Below, in pieces: positions 15,747 to 24,611 of a stretch of DNA of 64,000 nucleotides. The DNA lies in contig CASFGK010000005.1 in the NCBI GenBank assembly GCA_949294195.1, positions 1-64,000 of the forward strand, given 5' to 3'. Position 1 is the first letter of the stretch. Each line of letters starts with the position of its first letter. Under the pieces are notes generated by a model. It was not told the origin of the DNA, ran no database searches, and saw only the letters and a list, made by a program, of their open reading frames with translations. The DNA is from an uncultured Bacteroidales bacterium. Its GTDB lineage: Bacteria; Bacteroidota; Bacteroidia; Bacteroidales; UBA932. The position numbers and the translations under genes are program-made.

Positions 15747-16724
15747 CTATAAAGTGTTCTTCACGCATATACCGGCATAGGTAAGGCCTGCACCGAAACC
15801 GAGCATAAGCATTGTGTCTCCCTTTCTGATGCGGCCCTCTCTGACCCCGTAATACCATGCAAGAGGGACAGATGCCGCTGAAGTATTCCCGTACCTGCAG
15901 ACACTCTCGACACATTTGTCCATAGAGATGCCAAGACGGGAGAATACAGCCTCCAGCATCCTGTAGTTGGCGCTGTGAGGGACGAACCTGTCCACCTGAT
16001 CCAGCGCAAGACCGTTCTTCGCGGCTAGGTCCTCCAGTCCCTGTGCAAGAGTAGTGACCGCCCATTTGTAGACTGCACGCCCGTTCTGGTGGACAAACCC
16101 GTCAGCCAGTATTTTCTCACCGTTGGCACGGTCGCTTCTGGTACTCATATACAGTTCCTTGCCCATGCTTCCGTCTGCCCCGCATATCGTCTCAAATACG
16201 GTATTTTCCCCTTCCGTAGCCTCTACAAGGACACAGGCGGCAGCATCGCCGAACAGGATACAGGTATTCCTGTCGGTGAAATCAAGGATCTTGGACATGG
16301 TTTCCGCTCCGAAAACCAGGATTTTCTTATGCATCCCGCTGGCTATAAGTCCTTTTGCCAAGGCCATGGCATAACAGAAACCTGAACAGGCGCAGGTGAG
16401 ATCTATCGCGCCTGTGGATTTTATTCCCAGATCGGCCTGTATCCTGCATGCAACATTCGGGACAACATGGTCAGCAGTCATGGTAGCCACCAGAATCATG
16501 TCCACATCGGAAAAATCCACGCCGTAATTCTCCCTCATGTCCATCGCAGCCTTGACGCACATGTCTCCGGTATATTCGTCCTTCCCTGTGAAATATCTGC
16601 TTTCGATGCCGGTCCTTTCGCGTATCCACTGATCAGAAGTGTCAAGCCGGCTTTCAAAGAATTCATTAGTGATCTTGTCATAAGGGTGGTATGCCCCTAT
16701 GGCTGTTACGGTTACCTTATTCAT
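15747..16724 (-). CDS. fabH: Beta-ketoacyl-ACP synthase III
   Basis: A 325-residue thiolase-fold enzyme that condenses acetyl-CoA with malonyl-ACP to start fatty-acid synthesis. The catalytic triad is visible: Cys113 in DLTCACSGFCYAM, His in VPHSANYRMLEAV (about 245) and Asn in YGNTSAASVPLAW (about 275). The product starts MNKVTVTAIGAYHPYDKITN, normal for FabH. No other fab genes are adjacent, so this may be one of several FabH paralogues or serve a specialised starter. It has its own promoter in the intergenic space. Confidence 0.93.
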   Translation of the reverse strand: MNKVTVTAIGAYHPYDKITNEFFESRLDTSDQWIRERTGIESRYFTGKDEYTGDMCVKAAMDMRENYGVDFSDVDMILVATMTADHVVPNVACRIQADLGIKSTGAIDLTCACSGFCYAMALAKGLIASGMHKKILVFGAETMSKILDFTDRNTCILFGDAAACVLVEATEGENTVFETICGADGSMGKELYMSTRSDRANGEKILADGFVHQNGRAVYKWAVTTLAQGLEDLAAKNGLALDQVDRFVPHSANYRMLEAVFSRLGISMDKCVESVCRYGNTSAASVPLAWYYGVREGRIRKGDTMLMLGFGAGLTYAGICVKNTL

Positions 16725-16809
16725 CTCTAAATATTTAACGTCAGTCCGACGGATTTACAAACCTTGTCTGCCCACCTTGCGCACAGCGCAGGATGGCAAA
16801 CTGCGGGTG

Positions 16810-16838
16810 CAAAGATAAAAAATATCCGGAAAATGCAA
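16810..16838 (-). promoter_or_regulatory. Promoter of fabH
   Basis: The minus strand carries TTG (16838-16836), an 18-base spacer and TATCTTTG (16817-16810), a good Bacteroidetes promoter. It overlaps the terminator of the upstream operon. Confidence 0.65.
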
Positions 16839-16849
16839 TTTCCGGATAT
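16816..16849 (-). terminator. Intrinsic terminator of the sigma-factor operon
   Basis: ATATCCGGAAA pairs perfectly with TTTCCGGATAT around a six-base loop, followed on the minus strand by six T's. It lies about 70 bases after the stop of the plug-like gene. The T-run merges with the fabH -7 element, and the loop contains the fabH TTG. Confidence 0.75.
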
Positions 16850-16920
16850 ACATCGGATATTATACGATATTCCTGTTATTCCCGGAACACTTCTGGTGAT
16901 TTCCCGGCTCCGACTGCCGG

Positions 16921-17688
16921 CTATTTGCCTTTCGTTTTGATCACTATCACCCCTCGGTTCGGGTCATCGGTGTATTTCTTGACATATTCCGCATTCTTGA
17001 ACACGGTGATGGACTGTATTTTCTCTGGGTCGAGAGTCTTCATGACATCAGAGGAGACTTCCTTGCCGTCCAGTATGACCACAGGATTGGCAGCTTCAAG
17101 CGAAGCGTTCTTCTTGGTGTTGATCTCCAGAACGCCGTTCCTGGCCTTGTCTCCATACTGCATGGCAGCTTTTGAACCTGGTTTGATAACTATGACCGAA
17201 GACATATCCTGAGAATCCGGAATTGATCCGGTCTCCGTGCCGTCTACAATTATCAATGGACGGTGCATTACATCTGCCGAGATGTTCTTGTATATTTCCA
17301 ACTCATCCTTCAAGCCGTCCATCTGTTCTTTCAGCTTCTCCAGTTCTTCACTCCCCATCTTCTTGATTTCTTCAAAATCAATATCTTCCAATTTTTTAAG
17401 AGCATCCAGATTCAGGCTTATACCGGAAAGTTTCCCCTGAAGACAGGATAGAGAAGGTACGGTCATTATAGAGTGGGTCCGATAGACGGTCCCGCCGGAT
17501 TTGGAGACAGAAACATCATACGACTGTATTGTTTTCCCTACCAGCTGGCTTCCGTCGAAGTCAGTGACATTTTCACCGTCTATCACATACCTGTCAAGAG
17601 TATCGGACTGTGCAGGTCTTGCCTCCGCACCATACGGTACGGAACACAGCGCCAGGGCGCATAATGCTGAAATTATCAGAGTTTTCAT
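16921..17688 (-). CDS. Exported protein with two TonB-plug-like repeats
   Basis: A 255-residue protein with a signal peptide (MKTLIISALCALALCSVPYG). The N-terminal part is beta-rich (about 30-90), the middle is a charged helical segment (EDIDFEEIKKMGSEELEKLK, about 100-135). Two repeats similar to the plug domain of TonB-dependent receptors follow. The first runs from RPLIIVDGTE to YGDKARNGVLEINTKK, the second from NPVVILDGKE through DPEKIQSITVFKNAEYVKKY to PNRGVIVIKTKGK. There is no beta-barrel. Similar plug-like units occur in Bacteroidetes BlaR1-like and carboxypeptidase-like proteins. It is the third gene of an ECF sigma/anti-sigma operon, which suggests a periplasmic signalling or partner role; that is inference. 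Confidence 0.75.
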   Translation of the reverse strand: MKTLIISALCALALCSVPYGAEARPAQSDTLDRYVIDGENVTDFDGSQLVGKTIQSYDVSVSKSGGTVYRTHSIMTVPSLSCLQGKLSGISLNLDALKKLEDIDFEEIKKMGSEELEKLKEQMDGLKDELEIYKNISADVMHRPLIIVDGTETGSIPDSQDMSSVIVIKPGSKAAMQYGDKARNGVLEINTKKNASLEAANPVVILDGKEVSSDVMKTLDPEKIQSITVFKNAEYVKKYTDDPNRGVIVIKTKGK

Positions 17689-17713
17689 GTCTTTTTCTGT
17701 TTTTAACCGTTAA

Positions 17714-18223
17714 CTATTCGTTCAATGCGATAAACGATGCGGATCCTTCACCGTCATCACACGTCATGATATATGTCTTTACCGTTCCGTCAACCATGGT
17801 AGCCGTAACAATGGCAGCATTGCCGGCCGGCTTTGCAGAAAGCGACGAAATGCCATTTCCACCCAGTTCCATGACCCGCTGCAGGTTTTCCGCCATGCAT
17901 GCCGGACTGATGGTACCCGTCTCTGCTTCATGGACTTTACTGAAAGACCCCGGAATAACGACGGCGCAGACAACAGCTGCTGCAGCCGCGGCGGCGACAA
18001 GAGCCTTCACCGCCTTCCGGCGTATCACCGGCTTCTTTTCAGGCATGGTCTGGCGGTATGAACAGGCGTCCCTGAAGGCGAACAGAGGGGCTAGCCTGCG
18101 GAATTCTTCCCGCACTTCTCTGCCGCGGAAATACTCCGAAAGCTCCTTTTCCTCGTCCAGGGAAGTCTGCCCTTCAAAGTACCTGTCTATAAGGCATCTG
18201 ATATGTGTATCTTTCGTTTCCAT
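17714..18223 (-). CDS. Probable anti-sigma factor, single-pass membrane protein
   Basis: A 169-residue protein whose N-terminus (IRCLIDRYFEGQTSLDEEKE, then LSEYFRG) matches the cytoplasmic part of Bacteroidetes anti-sigma/regulatory proteins. A membrane helix is at about 74-93 (VKALVAAAAAAAVVCAVVIP), and a periplasmic tail of about 75 residues contains two cysteines. It starts seven bases after the ECF sigma gene. Binding to that sigma factor is inferred from gene order; no FecR domain is present. Confidence 0.7.
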   Translation of the reverse strand: METKDTHIRCLIDRYFEGQTSLDEEKELSEYFRGREVREEFRRLAPLFAFRDACSYRQTMPEKKPVIRRKAVKALVAAAAAAAVVCAVVIPGSFSKVHEAETGTISPACMAENLQRVMELGGNGISSLSAKPAGNAAIVTATMVDGTVKTYIMTCDDGEGSASFIALNE

Positions 18224-18230
18224 GTCCTTG

Positions 18231-18725
18231 CTATGGTTCCATAAGGGTTTCCCTGATCTGCATCCTGGCCCTGGAAAGGACCTTCCTGACAGCCGGCTCC
18301 TTCATATCCATCATCTGGGCTATTTCAGACAGTTCATATCCCATCATGTCCCTGAGGATGAAAATGGAGCGGTAATTCTCCGGCATCTTCTCCACCGTCC
18401 TGGCCACCAGTGCGACCTGGTCGGAAAGCTCTGCCTCTTTTTCTCCCTGCACGGCCGGACCGAAAGATTTCAGCTCCTCAACCGGAACCGTCACCCGCAC
18501 GGAACCGTATCTTATCCTGTCCACACATGCGTTCCGCACCGTTCTCATCAGGAATGACTCCCTGTTCCGGATTTCCGTACCCCTGTCAAGCGATCCGAGG
18601 AATGAAAGTACGGCATCCTGCACTATATCTTCCGCCTGGGATGCGTCATGCAGCAGTCTCGTGGCGTAAAAGAGCAGACGCGGCCTGATGCTGCCCAAGG
18701 TATTTTCCAGTGTCTTTCCTTCCAT
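18231..18725 (-). CDS. ECF-type RNA polymerase sigma factor
   Basis: A 164-residue sigma-70 family protein with only regions 2 and 4. Region 2 includes ASQAEDIVQDAVLSFLGSL and RESFLMRTVRNACVDRIR. Region 4 is MPENYRSIFILRDMMGYELS followed by EIAQMMDMKEPAVRKVLSRA, a helix-turn-helix for the -35-like element. It directs polymerase to a specific regulon when released from its anti-sigma partner. It heads a three-gene operon ending in the terminator at 16816. It is not linked to a SusC/SusD pair here. Confidence 0.9.
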   Translation of the reverse strand: MEGKTLENTLGSIRPRLLFYATRLLHDASQAEDIVQDAVLSFLGSLDRGTEIRNRESFLMRTVRNACVDRIRYGSVRVTVPVEELKSFGPAVQGEKEAELSDQVALVARTVEKMPENYRSIFILRDMMGYELSEIAQMMDMKEPAVRKVLSRARMQIRETLMEP

Positions 18726-18822
18726 TCTGCATATATAGACGGATGGCTCATATTTTTGTGACAGGATCCTGCCATAGTTTTCAGCAATCCCTGTCCGGTC
18801 TCCGGCAATGGAGACTCAGCGC

Positions 18823-19470
18823 TCACTTCAGCAATCCGGACAGCCCGATGCGGACGCGTGCGATGTCGTCATACAGTATACCGTTGATTCCCACGGCTAT
18901 GGCTCCGTCCACATTTTTCCGGCTGTCATCCAGAAAGACACATTCTTCAGCCTTGAGACCGTAACGGTCCAGAAGAATGCGGTAAATCTCCGGCCCCGGT
19001 TTCAGCGTCTTTTCCTCTCCGGAAACGACAATCCCGTCAAAAAGCGGCATCAGGTCCCCGAAAGCCTCATATGCATAACCTATTGTCTCCGCCGACCAGT
19101 TGGTAAGGCCGTAAATGCCATATCCGGCCGACTTCATGTCACGAAGCAGGGCCACCCCCTCGGGAATCTGCCCCCCAAGCATTTCCGGCCAGCGTGTATG
19201 ATATATTTCTATAGCTTCGGCGTACCGGGGATACTCCGACTGGTATTTTTTCACCCATTCGGCAAACGGTTCCCCGCAATCCAGTTCCGAGTTCCTTTCC
19301 AGAGTACAGACTTCTGTCAGGAAATATTCCATTTCCCGGTCATTTCCAAAATATTTTCTGTACAGATATCTCGGGTTCCAGTCCAGCAGGACTCCTCCGA
19401 AATCAAAAATTATATTCCTGATCATAGCTTTTAAATCCATTTCCGTATAGGAAAGTCCTACTTGCATCAT
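18823..19470 (-). CDS. HAD-superfamily hydrolase (YihX-like)
   Basis: A 215-residue HAD phosphatase. Motif I is NIIFDFGGVLLDWNP, with Gly-Val-Leu in the FDFGGVL form typical of the YihX/epoxide-hydrolase-N-like group. Motif II is GLTNWS, the Lys is in SGEEKTLKPGPEIY and motif IV is CVFLDDSRKNVDGA. The ATG at 19470 overlaps the stop of the upstream gene as ATGA, which suggests translational coupling. Family alignment would prefer the ATG at 19425 (MIRNIIFDFGG), so the first 15 residues are doubtful. It is the last gene of the long mutL operon. Confidence 0.85.
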   Translation of the reverse strand: MMQVGLSYTEMDLKAMIRNIIFDFGGVLLDWNPRYLYRKYFGNDREMEYFLTEVCTLERNSELDCGEPFAEWVKKYQSEYPRYAEAIEIYHTRWPEMLGGQIPEGVALLRDMKSAGYGIYGLTNWSAETIGYAYEAFGDLMPLFDGIVVSGEEKTLKPGPEIYRILLDRYGLKAEECVFLDDSRKNVDGAIAVGINGILYDDIARVRIGLSGLLK

Positions 19471-20540
19471 TTCCCGACTATGATATAAGTAGGGAAATGG
19501 TCACTGTATCCGCCTATAAACTCTCCGCCTGCAAAGGAACGGTACGGATAGCCTTTGTATTTTCCGGATTTGTTTACCATGAAAGGCTTCCTGAATACGA
19601 CACCGTAATTCCCTTTACTGTCGGCCTCCTTTATTTCAAGGCCTCCTTCCGGAGCATCAAGAAGCGTTTCATTGACAAGAATCAGATCGTAAATACTCCA
19701 CTCTCCCCTGTAAGCCAGAGTGCCGTAACCTTTTCCGAGCATGGAAAAGAACGGCGAGAAAAAATCGGACGGGCCGACTTCAGAAACGTGTTCCCTGCCA
19801 TGGAGGAATTCGGACATGCTGGGATCGGTCGGATTGTCATTCATGTCCCCCATCACGATGATCTTTATTCCGGGATACTTTTCCATCATCTCCGTGGCAT
19901 GATCATGGATTATTTCCGCACCGCGGTTTCTCAGATCACCGCCTTTTCCTCCTCTCCTGGAAGGAAGATGGGCGACGTAAAAAGCGAAATCCTCTCCTTC
20001 TATCGTACCGTGCACCATAAGGATGTCCCTTGTCCTGAATCCTGCCCTGTTCTCCTCGTCCATTTCAAATTCAATTTCGCTGTCAAAAGTAAACGGAATG
20101 GATTCGCTTTCTTCATATACGAACTGGTCCGGTCTGTAAAGCAGAGCCACGTCGATTCCCCTGTTGTCAGGACTGTCATAATGGACTATTCTGTAGCCGG
20201 CACGCCCGAGCTCCGGCTGACAGACCAGATCCTCGAGCACCTTGCGGTTTTCCACCTCGCTCACGCCCAGTACAGTATGAAACGAGCCGTTTTTCTTTGC
20301 CATAGCCTTAATCACAGCGGCAGTGTTATGAAGTTTCTGCCGGTATTTGGGTTCTGTCCATTTGTTCCTCCCTTCCGGAAGAAAATCCTCATCGTCCTTT
20401 GCAGGATCGTCATAAGTATCAAACAGATTTTCAAGGTTGTAGAAACCGATGACATAATCCTTCGACGGGCCTCCCGCTGCTATGCGGAGAGTCACTGCAG
20501 CTGCCAGCAACAGGAAAAGCGTGATGATTGACCTTTTCAT
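19467..20540 (-). CDS. Endonuclease/exonuclease/phosphatase-family protein, exported
   Basis: I start at the ATG at 20540, giving 357 residues with a signal peptide (MKRSIITLFLLLAAAVTLRI). The EEP fold is recognisable by GFYNLENLFD, the metal-binding Glu in GVSEVENRKVLED, IIVMGDMNDNPTDPS and the C-terminal SDHFPTY. In these proteins Asp/His/Glu bind Mg and hydrolyse phosphodiesters or phosphomonoesters. The Bacteroidetes type seen here is exported, so extracellular or periplasmic nucleic acid or a lipid headgroup is a likely substrate. It lies directly after a DNA/RNA endonuclease gene and overlaps the HAD gene. Confidence 0.87.
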   Translation of the reverse strand: MKRSIITLFLLLAAAVTLRIAAGGPSKDYVIGFYNLENLFDTYDDPAKDDEDFLPEGRNKWTEPKYRQKLHNTAAVIKAMAKKNGSFHTVLGVSEVENRKVLEDLVCQPELGRAGYRIVHYDSPDNRGIDVALLYRPDQFVYEESESIPFTFDSEIEFEMDEENRAGFRTRDILMVHGTIEGEDFAFYVAHLPSRRGGKGGDLRNRGAEIIHDHATEMMEKYPGIKIIVMGDMNDNPTDPSMSEFLHGREHVSEVGPSDFFSPFFSMLGKGYGTLAYRGEWSIYDLILVNETLLDAPEGGLEIKEADSKGNYGVVFRKPFMVNKSGKYKGYPYRSFAGGEFIGGYSDHFPTYIIVGK

Positions 20541-20576
20541 TGTACGAATGTTCAGCATTAATTTCAAACCTGCGGA

Positions 20577-21518
20577 TTACAGCCACAAATTCGCGGAAAA
20601 GACGGTAGACTCCACCCTGGAGGCATCTTCTTCCCCCAACTCATCCACAAGGTTGACAAAAAAGTCAATCCCTGTCTTCTTTTCCAGCTCGTCTATTGAC
20701 ATAAGCATGGACTCATCCACGCTTTCCTGACTGTAATCCTTGTGCTTGAGGTAATAACCTGCGGCCGAATACCCCCTTACACCGGTTCCCGGTTCCGATT
20801 TACTGTATTTCATCAATGCCTTGAAATATGCTGTCGGCACAGTTATCTCCTTTTTATCATTGTCGAATGCCTTTTCTTCACTCCCTTTGACAATGCATCC
20901 CGTCACGACATAAAGGGTATCCGTGCTGTAGGCAATGTCCCGGACCTTGATTTCAAGGTCAGCCCATATTCCCTGATTGAAACCGTTCAACTGGGGTGTC
21001 ATGTTGGAAAAATAATATGTCTGGCGGTTGGATTCTACATTCTGCCTGTCAGCAGAAGGGATCTGATGTCCTCTGTCATAGCCTGGAGACCCGCTGCTCG
21101 GGAATCCTCTTTCAAGCCTTGGCTGGCATTCCCGAGGAATCTCCGGATCATACTGCCATGCTTCCGTGCGGCCGGAATCCTCATCCCCTATCGACCAGCT
21201 GCTCAAGTGATAAGCCACCCAGTGAGCGAGAAGGTGCGTATCATCCCAGAACAGGGAATAATTCCTTGCAGGCACTTCACCCACTACCATGTCATGCGTA
21301 ACGAATCTGGTCTGACCGGTATCGGCCACCGCAGGCAGTTCCATCCAGTGCGGGACATTCCCGAGCACAGGGACATCCGGTATTCCGGGCTCACCGCCGG
21401 GAGTGTCCGGATCTTCTGTGAGCGAGGACTTGTCGCAAGACAGGAACATGGCAAACAGCAGGACTGCGGCATAACGCAGAATCCTGCCCTGAAGAACAAA
21501 AACGGAGATTTTTTCCAT
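20577..21518 (-). CDS. DNA/RNA non-specific endonuclease, lipoprotein
   Basis: A 313-residue protein. The N-terminal hydrophobic stretch ends in a lipobox (AVLLFAMFLSC, Cys near residue 28), so it should be lipid-anchored. The NUC domain shows the DRGH motif in GYDRGHQIPSADR (catalytic His) and the metal-binding Asn in TYYFSNMTPQLNGFNQGIW, matching Serratia-nuclease-type beta-beta-alpha enzymes. It cleaves DNA and RNA without sequence specificity, probably outside the cytoplasm for nucleotide scavenging. It lies three bases after the M23 peptidase gene. Confidence 0.92.
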   Translation of the reverse strand: MEKISVFVLQGRILRYAAVLLFAMFLSCDKSSLTEDPDTPGGEPGIPDVPVLGNVPHWMELPAVADTGQTRFVTHDMVVGEVPARNYSLFWDDTHLLAHWVAYHLSSWSIGDEDSGRTEAWQYDPEIPRECQPRLERGFPSSGSPGYDRGHQIPSADRQNVESNRQTYYFSNMTPQLNGFNQGIWADLEIKVRDIAYSTDTLYVVTGCIVKGSEEKAFDNDKKEITVPTAYFKALMKYSKSEPGTGVRGYSAAGYYLKHKDYSQESVDESMLMSIDELEKKTGIDFFVNLVDELGEEDASRVESTVFSANLWL

Positions 21519-21521
21519 AAG

Positions 21522-22802
21522 TTAAAGATACTCTAATATTTTATGTGACAATTCCTTTGCTTTCAATGTATCAGACATGCTCCTGCATGTCAGGACCGTT
21601 TTTTCAAAGGCTTCCCTGAATTCTTCTTTCACAGGCTCGGCAGGAGGAGAATCCATCTTGAGAGGGTTGACAGGAGACCCGTTTTTCCATACTCTGAAGT
21701 CAAGGTGAGGGCCCGTACTGCGGCCTGTCGATCCTACATAGCCGATTACATCTCCCTGGCGGACACGGCTGCCCGGCTTGATGCCGGATGCAAATTTGGA
21801 CAAATGCAGATATGCTGTCTTATATACTGAATTGTGCTTGATCCTCACCACATTGCCGCCGGCACCCTCATATTTCATACTTGTAACGACCCCGTCACCG
21901 ATAGTCATCACAGGAGTCCCTTTCGGTGCGGCATAATCCACTCCGGTATGCGGCTGGACACGCCTCGTAATAGGATGTCTGCGGGCATAGGAAAATCCGG
22001 AACTGATTCTTGAATATGAAAGAGGAGCCTTAAGAAAAGCCTTCCTCATACTTTCCCCTTTTTCGTTCCAATAGATGTTCCCTCCGTCTCCCTGGTCAAA
22101 CATCACCATCTCGAAATCCGTTCCCGAATGCGTAAAGACGGCATACCTTACGGTATCAACGGACACCACAGAACCTTCACACACTTTCTGGTCATAGAAT
22201 ACACGGAACCTGTCGCCTTTCTGCAGACCGAAAAAGTCCACTGTCCATGCATATATGTCAGAAAGGCTCAGAATGACCAGCGGGGAAACGCCTTCTTCCA
22301 TCATATCTTCCCACAGGGAATGCTCAATGGTCACATCGGCATATTTCCTCTCCACTTCGACAGGCTTCTGTATTTCATAAACGCCATACGGCTCCGAGCA
22401 GTCGAACACGACCTGACTAAGTCTGTCTCTTTCATAAACCAGAAATTCCAGAGTATCAGCAGAGTAATAGGCCGTATAGCCATTCCCGACCCTGAGCTTG
22501 CGGACATCGAATGTGCTGTCGCATGATACAGAAAGACTGTACGCGCTCCGGGCGTCCATACCGAGTTTCATCAGCAGGTCGGCAAAAAATTCGCCCCTGC
22601 CGACTTTGCCCTCACGCACTGTATAGTCTCCGGGGTTGAATCTGAGCCCGGAAGAGATTTCCGTACTGTCATATGCGGATACCGCTTCAATACCGTCCCC
22701 AGACACTTCCCTGGAGCGGTCCTTATACCCGCATGCGGCAACGGCCAGCATGACCGCCGCATACAAAACGAATTCTGTTATCTTTATAATACGCATATCC
22801 AT
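21522..22802 (-). CDS. M23 metallopeptidase lipoprotein
   Basis: A 426-residue product with a lipobox (VMLAVAAC). I use the ATG at 22802; a GTG at 22814 overlaps the upstream stop and is possible. Residues about 50-250 form OapA/LysM-like N-terminal domains as in gamma-proteobacterial MepM. The C-terminal peptidase has HTGVDYAAPKGTPV (His and Asp zinc ligands), TAYLHLSKF and GPHLDFRVW. The last motif has HLD in place of the usual HxH, so an Asp would replace one His; I recall this form in other Bacteroidota, so it may still be active. It likely cleaves peptidoglycan cross-links in the periplasm. Confidence 0.88.
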   Translation of the reverse strand: MDMRIIKITEFVLYAAVMLAVAACGYKDRSREVSGDGIEAVSAYDSTEISSGLRFNPGDYTVREGKVGRGEFFADLLMKLGMDARSAYSLSVSCDSTFDVRKLRVGNGYTAYYSADTLEFLVYERDRLSQVVFDCSEPYGVYEIQKPVEVERKYADVTIEHSLWEDMMEEGVSPLVILSLSDIYAWTVDFFGLQKGDRFRVFYDQKVCEGSVVSVDTVRYAVFTHSGTDFEMVMFDQGDGGNIYWNEKGESMRKAFLKAPLSYSRISSGFSYARRHPITRRVQPHTGVDYAAPKGTPVMTIGDGVVTSMKYEGAGGNVVRIKHNSVYKTAYLHLSKFASGIKPGSRVRQGDVIGYVGSTGRSTGPHLDFRVWKNGSPVNPLKMDSPPAEPVKEEFREAFEKTVLTCRSMSDTLKAKELSHKILEYL

Positions 22803-22810
22803 TACTGTTT

Positions 22811-23890
22811 TCACAACAAAATATCAGTCATCACCGGATAATGGTCCGAATATCCGACTTTCACTGTCCTGTGCTTCACCGCAGTGAATCTTTCCGGATA
22901 AAGTATGTAGTCAATCCTGAGCATAGGCCACAGAAACGAGTATGTGGCACCGAATCCGGAGCCAGCCTCGACAAAACTGTCGGACCTTCCTCTGGACAGC
23001 TTGAAATAAGTATATGACATGGGATTGTCATTAAAGTCCCCGCACACGAAAGCCTCGACAGGAGACGAGGCAATATCCTTAAGGATACGGTCTACCTGCT
23101 GAGGCCTGCGGCTTATGGACATTTTGAATTTCTTCTCGGTGTCCTTGAAAAAATTCCGGTCCCTGTTGCCTGCAGACTTGATTATTTTCGGAAGTGAAAG
23201 AGCATAACTCTCAAGATGACAGTTATATACACGGACAGTTCCTCCCGCGGTCCTGTAATCCGTATAGAGCGCCATATTGGCACTCCTGTCAAACGAAACG
23301 ACTCCCTTGCCCTCTGTCCTGAAACGGCTCAGGGTCACGTTTCCGAAACATCCTCTGCTGCCGATATTCATGTAGTATTCAGCCTTATAGCCGTTGAACT
23401 TATGTGACAGATAGGACTTCAGGGCCTCCATATTCCGGGAATACACTTCCTGAAGGCAGATGATATCCGCGTCACAGCTTCTAAGGAAAACGGCAACGGA
23501 ATCAGCGCATTCGTCCCGGTCCCTTATATCTGCAGATGAAGCGAAGCGTCCTACATTGTACGACATGACACGTATCATGTCATCCCTGTTTTCCGCCCCG
23601 TCAGGAAAATCCGGGCCACTGCCTGCAAACCGGATGTATTTGCCGAAAAAAAACACTGACGGGAGAAGTGCCAGCAACGGGATGAACGCAGCTTTCGACA
23701 TGCGTTTCATACCCCATACAAGCAGGAATATGTTGAGAAGGGACACCGGTATGAAAAGCAGGCCGAACACGGTCATGATCCACACCTTTGACGGATTCAC
23801 CAGTACCGACAGGTATGTCGTCACCTGGACTCCCGCTGCAATCAGCATCAGAATCCTTGATGTTATACCGGCAAATCTGGTCCTTGACAT
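22811..23890 (-). CDS. Membrane-anchored endonuclease/exonuclease/phosphatase-family protein
   Basis: Start set at the ATG at 23890, which overlaps the rhomboid stop as TAATG and gives 359 residues starting MSRTRFAGITSRILM. Three hydrophobic helices occupy about residues 10-100 (ITSRILMLIAAGVQVTTYLS, VWIMTVFGLLFIPVSLLNIF and FIPLLALLPSVFFFGKYI). The C-terminal EEP domain shows VMSYNVGRF, IICLQEVYSRN, FVCGDFNDNPMSY and YSDHYPVMTDI. It resembles Bacteroidetes proteins with an N-terminal membrane region and an outward EEP domain. It is a second EEP protein in the operon, different in topology from the one at 19467. Confidence 0.87.
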   Translation of the reverse strand: MSRTRFAGITSRILMLIAAGVQVTTYLSVLVNPSKVWIMTVFGLLFIPVSLLNIFLLVWGMKRMSKAAFIPLLALLPSVFFFGKYIRFAGSGPDFPDGAENRDDMIRVMSYNVGRFASSADIRDRDECADSVAVFLRSCDADIICLQEVYSRNMEALKSYLSHKFNGYKAEYYMNIGSRGCFGNVTLSRFRTEGKGVVSFDRSANMALYTDYRTAGGTVRVYNCHLESYALSLPKIIKSAGNRDRNFFKDTEKKFKMSISRRPQQVDRILKDIASSPVEAFVCGDFNDNPMSYTYFKLSRGRSDSFVEAGSGFGATYSFLWPMLRIDYILYPERFTAVKHRTVKVGYSDHYPVMTDILL

Positions 23891-24582
23891 TATCTGTATG
23901 TATAAAGGGTACGTTTCTTTTTCCAGTACATGATGAGAAGCCATCCGAACAGCATTCCGCCAAGGTGGGCAAAATGCGCAATACCGCCTCCCATGCCGAA
24001 CACTCCGGTAACCAGCTCTATAGCTGCGAAAATCATTACAAACCATTTGGCTTTCAATGATACCGGAGGGAAAATAAGCGTAAGTACCGAATCAGGGAAC
24101 AGCATGGCATAACCGAGCAGCACTCCATATATCGCACCTGAAGCACCCACTGTAGGTGTCATCTTCAGTGCATGGATGGCCTGTACGGCAGATACGGAGC
24201 CTTCTGCCGCGTCAGACATATATACCTGCATTTCGACAGCCTGTACACCTGTATGCAGCAATGCTGCACCTATTCCTGTAACGAAATAGAACAGCAGGAA
24301 CTTCTTCGGCCCCCACATCCTCTCAAGCACGCATCCGAATATGAACAGAGTATACATATTGAAGAATATGTGCCAGAATCCGCCGTGCATGAACATATGC
24401 GTGACAATCTGCCACGGTTTGAAAAACGGCGACGTCGGATAAAAGAGAGAGAAGGTCTCGTACATGAAATCAGGCCTCAGCTCGGCCATGATCCACACAA
24501 GTACATTTATGATTATGATGTTCTTGGTAACCGGAGGTATCGAAGAAAGAAAACCGCCTCTGTTATAACTGTAGTAACTCAT
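23890..24582 (-). CDS. Rhomboid-family intramembrane serine protease
   Basis: A 230-residue protein from the ATG at 24582 (MSYYSYNRGGFLSSIPPVTK). It has six predicted helices. The catalytic Ser is in VGASGAIYGVLLGYAML and the catalytic His in GGGIAHFAHLGGMLFGWLL; the HGGFWHIFFNMY loop segment, with its conserved His and Asn, is also present. Rhomboids cleave transmembrane substrates within the membrane. Substrates are unknown. It sits between mutL (29-base gap) and the EEP gene (1-base overlap). Confidence 0.92.
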   Translation of the reverse strand: MSYYSYNRGGFLSSIPPVTKNIIIINVLVWIMAELRPDFMYETFSLFYPTSPFFKPWQIVTHMFMHGGFWHIFFNMYTLFIFGCVLERMWGPKKFLLFYFVTGIGAALLHTGVQAVEMQVYMSDAAEGSVSAVQAIHALKMTPTVGASGAIYGVLLGYAMLFPDSVLTLIFPPVSLKAKWFVMIFAAIELVTGVFGMGGGIAHFAHLGGMLFGWLLIMYWKKKRTLYTYR

Positions 24583-24611
24583 TTTTCTGTTTGAAATTAG
24601 TAATATGAAAA

